From Sedimenticola selenatireducens (GTDB lineage: Bacteria > Pseudomonadota > Gammaproteobacteria > Chromatiales > Chromatiaceae), in the NCBI RefSeq assembly GCF_007625115.1, contig NZ_VMNH01000003.1, positions 163,029-227,028 of the forward strand: a stretch of DNA of 64,000 bases, written 5' to 3'. Below, piece by piece: positions 62,462 through 64,000 of this stretch (position 1 is the first letter of the stretch; the number at the start of each line of letters is the position of its first letter). Position numbers and translations under genes: made by a program. The notes below the pieces were generated by a model. It was not told the origin of the DNA, did no database searches, and saw only the letters and a list, made by a program, of their open reading frames with translations.

Positions 62462-63830
62462 GTTGTCACGCACTCATCAAGTGCTGCTGGTGGATGATGA
62501 TCCGAGTCTTTTGCGGCTGTTGTCTCTGCGCCTTACTGCCATCGGCCTCACTGTTGAAACCGCAAGCAGTGGTGAGCAGGCGGTAAGCCTGGTGCCACAG
62601 TTCAAGCCCCACTTGGTGGTCACCGATCTGCGGATGGGTGGAATGGACGGTATGGCGCTGTTTCAGCATCTTCAACAGCACTATCCACTTCTACCTGTCA
62701 TTATCCTCACTGCGCATGGGACGATACAGGAAGCCGTTAATGCCACCCGCCAGGGGTTGTTTGGATTTCTTACCAAACCCTTCGACAGCAAAGCGTTAAT
62801 CGCGCAAGTAGAACAAGCTCTTCAAATGGGAGGATGGCCACAGGCAGACAGTGAACAGTCAGCACAACAGGATTGGCGATCAGAGATCATTACCCGCAGC
62901 CAATCCATGGAGCAGTTACTGCAGGAAGTAAAACGCGTCGCTCAAGGTGATGCAAGCCTGTTCATTCATGGAGAAAGCGGTACAGGAAAAGAGTTGATTG
63001 CGCGAGCGGTTCACCGCGTCGGCCCACGTTGTAACAAAGCCTTTGTCGCCGTTAACTGCAGTGCGATCCCTGCCGAACTGTTGGAGTCTGAGTTGTTTGG
63101 TCATGTGCGGGGTGCTTTCAGTGGGGCGGTGTCCGCGCGGGAAGGGCTGTTTCAAACCGCTCATGGTGGCACGTTGTTTCTGGATGAGATCGGCGACATG
63201 CCACCGCTGTTTCAGGTGAAGCTGTTGCGCGCGCTGCAAGAACAACGGGTACGACCCGTAGGAGCCAATCAGGATATCGTCGTTGATGTGCGTGTTATCT
63301 CAGCCAGTCACCACGACCTGGATGCATTGGTAGCCGACGGTAGTTTCCGGCAGGATCTCTACTATCGACTCAATGTCGTAACACTCACCTTGCCACCGCT
63401 CTCTGATCGACGTGAAGATATTCCATTGTTGGCCAATTACTTTCTGACACAGTTAGCCCCGCGTTATGGTGATCGGGTGAAAGGCTTCTCAGCAGAATCA
63501 CTGGATGCTCTGGTGCAGTATGACTGGCCTGGAAATGTGCGGCAGCTACAGAATGTCATTGAGCAGCTGACGGCACTCTCCACGACGCCCATTATTCCCG
63601 TCAAGCAGGTCGAGAAGGCGCTCAAAGAGAAGCGTGCCTTGGTGCCGGGTTTTCAGGAGGCACGCGAGCAGTTTGAACGGGAGTATCTGATGGAGCTGTT
63701 ACGCCGTGTCAGTGGTAACGTGAGTCAGGCCGCGAAGTTGGCAAAGCGTAATCGTACTGAATTTTATAAATTGTTAAAGCGACATCATCTGGAACCATCA
63801 CGCTTCAAACAGGACTCGGCGAGCGACTGA
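62439..63830 (+). CDS. glrR: GlrR-like (QseF) sigma-54-dependent response regulator
   Basis: 463-residue NtrC-type regulator. Receiver with phospho-Asp63 (VVTDLRMGG), AAA+ domain with Walker A GESGTGKEL, GAFSGA loop (residues 225-230), Walker B LFLDEIGDMP and arginine-finger region, then a Fis-type helix-turn-helix C-terminus (SGNVSQAAKLAKRNRTEFYKLL). The sigma-54-contacting loop is GAFSGA rather than GAFTGA, a conservative change. Last gene of the operon; 170 bp of spacer follows. Confidence 0.92.
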   Translation: MKSKKHTELSRTHQVLLVDDDPSLLRLLSLRLTAIGLTVETASSGEQAVSLVPQFKPHLVVTDLRMGGMDGMALFQHLQQHYPLLPVIILTAHGTIQEAVNATRQGLFGFLTKPFDSKALIAQVEQALQMGGWPQADSEQSAQQDWRSEIITRSQSMEQLLQEVKRVAQGDASLFIHGESGTGKELIARAVHRVGPRCNKAFVAVNCSAIPAELLESELFGHVRGAFSGAVSAREGLFQTAHGGTLFLDEIGDMPPLFQVKLLRALQEQRVRPVGANQDIVVDVRVISASHHDLDALVADGSFRQDLYYRLNVVTLTLPPLSDRREDIPLLANYFLTQLAPRYGDRVKGFSAESLDALVQYDWPGNVRQLQNVIEQLTALSTTPIIPVKQVEKALKEKRALVPGFQEAREQFEREYLMELLRRVSGNVSQAAKLAKRNRTEFYKLLKRHHLEPSRFKQDSASD

Positions 63831-63916
63831 TAGGGCTTTAATAAGCGCGTTTTTTGTCGTTCACTCGAACCCTGTCTCGACTGGTACTTACTTAAGCAGA
63901 TTCGTATTCAAAGTAG

Positions 63917-63952
63917 GGTGGGTTAGGTGCGTTGTTTGCACCGTAACCCACC
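63917..63952. repeat. palindromic repeat element
   Basis: GGTGGGTTAGGTGC (63917-63930) and GCACCGTAACCCACC (63938-63952) are inverted copies with one bulged base and a 7-nt loop, preceded by GTAG. A shorter GTGCC/GGCAC pair follows at about 63956-63969. Sequences beginning GTAGGGTGGGTTA with a matching AACCCACC arm recur in many environmental gammaproteobacteria as dispersed palindromes, probably non-autonomous. Confidence 0.55.
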
Positions 63953-64000
63953 AACGGTGCCGTCAGGCACACCTTAGATAAACGACTCGTGTTGCTGCGC

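Noticed and set aside
1..64000. CRISPR arrays
   Set aside because: No regularly spaced repeats of the needed length seen anywhere in the window.

Overview
The window looks like chromosome from a gammaproteobacterium. The macromolecular synthesis operon (rpsU-yqeY-dnaG-rpoD), the tsaD/plsY/folB/folK neighbourhood, cca, rsd, slt, a BaeSR-type system and a GlrK-QseG-GlrR locus together point to that class. A BoxA-type reductase, an NAD-linked formate dehydrogenase and a PEP-CTERM protein suggest a metabolically versatile environmental, possibly sediment or symbiont-related, lineage. That last placement is inference.

Layout. 1-4.6 kb: left edge with a formate dehydrogenase operon (fdhB-fdhA, reverse strand), a decayed amidohydrolase and a lone boxA. 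4.7-9.1 kb: an envelope-stress block made of a secreted TPR protein, a Spy/CpxP-like protein, a Pro/Gly-rich protein and a BaeS/BaeR pair, with two inverted candidate BaeR boxes in the divergent promoter. 9.3-13.7 kb: a decayed accessory zone holding a frameshifted secreted gene, a transposase fragment, a NERD-domain membrane protein, a DNA methyltransferase reduced to its head and tail, and an intact Abi-family gene. 13.72-19.75 kb: a compact integrative island inserted in the 3' end of a tRNA-Ile2(CAU) gene. It has exact 52-bp direct repeats, paired 11-bp-spaced TGTGCACC repeats at both ends, a tyrosine integrase, an AlpA-type regulator, small island genes, structured non-coding segments and a Panacea-domain antitoxin next to an unrecognised putative toxin.

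19.7-29.3 kb: housekeeping core. The tRNA starts 16 nt after the rpoD stop, so the island's incoming end now supplies the terminator behind rpoD-tRNA. Hairpins lie between yqeY and dnaG and at the dnaG stop. tsaD, plsY, folB, folK, a pteridine reductase and a MidA-type methyltransferase follow. 29-46 kb: mixed genes including an AEC transporter, DUF2461, DUF3465, NYN/LOTUS, pRiA4b ORF-3-like and DUF3820 proteins, a DEAD-box helicase, a flavoprotein, a chemoreceptor, a Ser/Thr kinase, cca and a lipoprotein aminopeptidase. 46-64 kb: a PEP-CTERM protein, rsd, a large protein with a cyclase-like domain, slt, an inositol-phosphatase homologue, a Sel1 protein, a calcium-loop membrane protein, DAHP synthase, GST, a GNAT protein, DUF938, HHH and BON proteins, and finally glrK-qseG-glrR and a palindromic repeat.

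The most promising candidates for undescribed biology are the Panacea-linked 251-residue protein and the other unrecognised island genes. The island's terminator replacement behind rpoD-tRNA, the class-III-cyclase-like protein beside rsd, and the Pro/Gly-rich BaeSR-linked envelope module are also worth attention.
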